A stretch of 64,000 bases of DNA from Actinacidiphila acididurans (lineage in GTDB: Bacteria; Actinomycetota; Actinomycetes; Streptomycetales; Streptomycetaceae), in contig NZ_JADKYB010000015.1 in the NCBI RefSeq assembly GCF_016918855.1, forward strand, positions 62,001-126,000, given 5' to 3'. How positions within the stretch are numbered: position 1 is the stretch's first letter; each line of letters opens with the position of its first letter. The notes below the pieces were generated by a model. That model saw nothing but the letters and a program-made list of their open reading frames with translations. It was not told the origin of the DNA and searched no databases. Positions 63,021-64,000 of the stretch are shown in pieces. A program made the translations under genes and the position numbers.

Positions 63021-64000
63021 ATGTCTGATCACCGCCAAGCCGCTGCGGCCACCGTGAGGTTCCCGCACCGCTCCAAGCGCGGCATCCTCCTCGGCCTGAC
63101 CGCCCCGCAACTGCTCACCGTCACCCTGACGGGGCTGCTCCTGCTCGCCGTGCTCCTCATGCGCGGAGTCGTCGGTGCTCTCGAACTCGTCCCGCTGTGG
63201 GCGGGCATCGGTCTGCTCGTCTTCGTCCGCTCCCAGGGCCGATCGCTGACCGACTGGACCCCGATCGTGCTGCGCTACGCGCTGCGACGCGCCGGCGGGC
63301 AGCTCCTGTGGCTGGCCCGCCCCTCCAGCCGCCCGGCCCGCGAAGGACTCCTTCACCTGCCCGGGACCACCGCCTCCCTTCGGGTGGTCACCGCGCCCGA
63401 TCGGCGCTACAGCGCCGTCCACAACCCCCACACCGGCACCCTGACCGCCGTCGTCAAGGTCTCCTCCCGCGCCTACGCCCTGCTCGACCCCGGCACGCAG
63501 AACGCCAACGTGGCCGGTTGGGGACGAACGCTCGCCGCACTTGCCCGCACCGGCCAGGTCGCCCGTATCCAGGTGCTGGAGCGCACCGTCCCGGACTCCG
63601 GCGACGCACTGCGCCGCTACTGGGAGGAACACGGCCAACCCCACTCCCCGGTGGCCGGGCAGCTCTACAGCGAACTCATCCAAAGCGCGGGCCCGGCAGC
63701 CGCGCCGCACGAGGCGTACGTCGCAATCTCGCTGGACGCCAGGGCCGCCCGTCGCCTGATCAACCAGGCAGGCGGCGGCCTGACAGGCGCCTTCGCCGTA
63801 CTCGCCCAACTCACCTCCGCCTTCGACCAGGCCGCCCGCACCGACGGCCTCAACCCCACAGGCTGGCTGTCGGCCAACGAGATCGCCGCCGTCGTACGGA
63901 CCGCCTACGACCCCAAAGCCCTGGCCGCGCTCGACCGCTGGTCGCGCTCCGGGCGCCCGGAAGCCGATCCGATCGCGGCCGGCCCGGTCGTCATGGTGGA
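63021..64000 (+). CDS. SCO6880-like transfer protein (partial, runs off right edge)
   Basis: Starts at ATG 63021 and remains open to the window end, so 326 codons are visible. Two N-terminal membrane helices (QLLTVTLTGLLLLAVLLMRG; LELVPLWAGIGLLVFVR) resemble the PrgI-type entry, followed by a large soluble region (LLHLPGTTASLRVVTAPDRR; GWGRTLAALARTGQVARIQV; AYVAISLDARAARRLINQAG). This is the layout of SCO6880-family proteins that act with a VirB4-type ATPase in actinobacterial conjugation. Confidence 0.85.
   Translation, partial: MSDHRQAAAATVRFPHRSKRGILLGLTAPQLLTVTLTGLLLLAVLLMRGVVGALELVPLWAGIGLLVFVRSQGRSLTDWTPIVLRYALRRAGGQLLWLARPSSRPAREGLLHLPGTTASLRVVTAPDRRYSAVHNPHTGTLTAVVKVSSRAYALLDPGTQNANVAGWGRTLAALARTGQVARIQVLERTVPDSGDALRRYWEEHGQPHSPVAGQLYSELIQSAGPAAAPHEAYVAISLDARAARRLINQAGGGLTGAFAVLAQLTSAFDQAARTDGLNPTGWLSANEIAAVVRTAYDPKALAALDRWSRSGRPEADPIAAGPVVMV

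Overview
The window is very GC-rich, uses many GTG starts, and has stop-start overlaps of the ATGA/GTGA type. Its proteins (hypoxia/dormancy genes, a PASTA-less Ser/Thr kinase, SCO6880/SCO6881-type transfer proteins) point to a Streptomyces-like actinomycete. No species can be named from the sequence alone.

Left part (1-24.3 kb), chromosome-like. It opens with a partial metallo-beta-lactamase-fold gene, a frameshifted hypothetical gene, and a divergent SDR/AraC pair. Next comes an anaerobiosis/dormancy-type block: a P1B-type metal ATPase with a C-terminal hemerythrin domain, two cyclic-nucleotide-binding-domain proteins without a DNA-binding domain, two tandem universal stress proteins, a CBS protein, a hydrogenase maturation protease, and a four-subunit NAD(P)-type (group 3b-like) [NiFe] hydrogenase operon. 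A Ser/Thr kinase, a lipoprotein, a secreted protein, a trypsin-like protease gene interrupted by an in-frame TAG, and a polysaccharide deacetylase-glycosyltransferase fusion follow. A 14-bp terminator hairpin closes this part.

Accessory part (24.4-64 kb). It begins at what looks like the displaced 3' end of rnpB, directly next to a tyrosine integrase and an excisionase-like gene, so rnpB is the probable attachment site. Inside lies a type I-C CRISPR-Cas interference module (cas3, cas5, cas8c, cas7, no adaptation genes) with two decayed arrays and further degenerate repeats in the opposite orientation. A decayed tRNA-Thr 3' half follows. Then come three arrays of one type I-E repeat (34.75-35.27, 41.99-42.39 and 52.93-55.58 kb; 9, 7 and 44 repeats). 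Between them are a truncated PIN-domain gene, two divergent IS110-family transposases, a second tyrosine recombinase, small plasmid-like genes, and a complete I-E operon (cas3, cse1, cse2, cas7, cas5, cas6e, cas1, cas2) on the minus strand. The right end holds a NucS-like nuclease, an orphan beta-class DNA methyltransferase and the start of a conjugation module (NlpC/P60 hydrolase, small membrane proteins, VirB6-like and SCO6880-like proteins). The region therefore looks like a conjugative element, or several nested elements, carrying a CRISPR defence island.

Most notable observations: (1) a tRNA-like gene with an abnormal 42-nt anticodon arm whose acceptor stem ends exactly one base before the first repeat of the middle I-E array, where a leader should be; (2) a solitary I-E repeat-like element plus a 16-bp hairpin in the cas3-cse1 gap, a candidate Cascade-guided regulatory RNA; (3) I-C repeat remnants in both orientations around cas genes that lack cas1/2/4; (4) CRISPR array ends fused to host-gene fragments.
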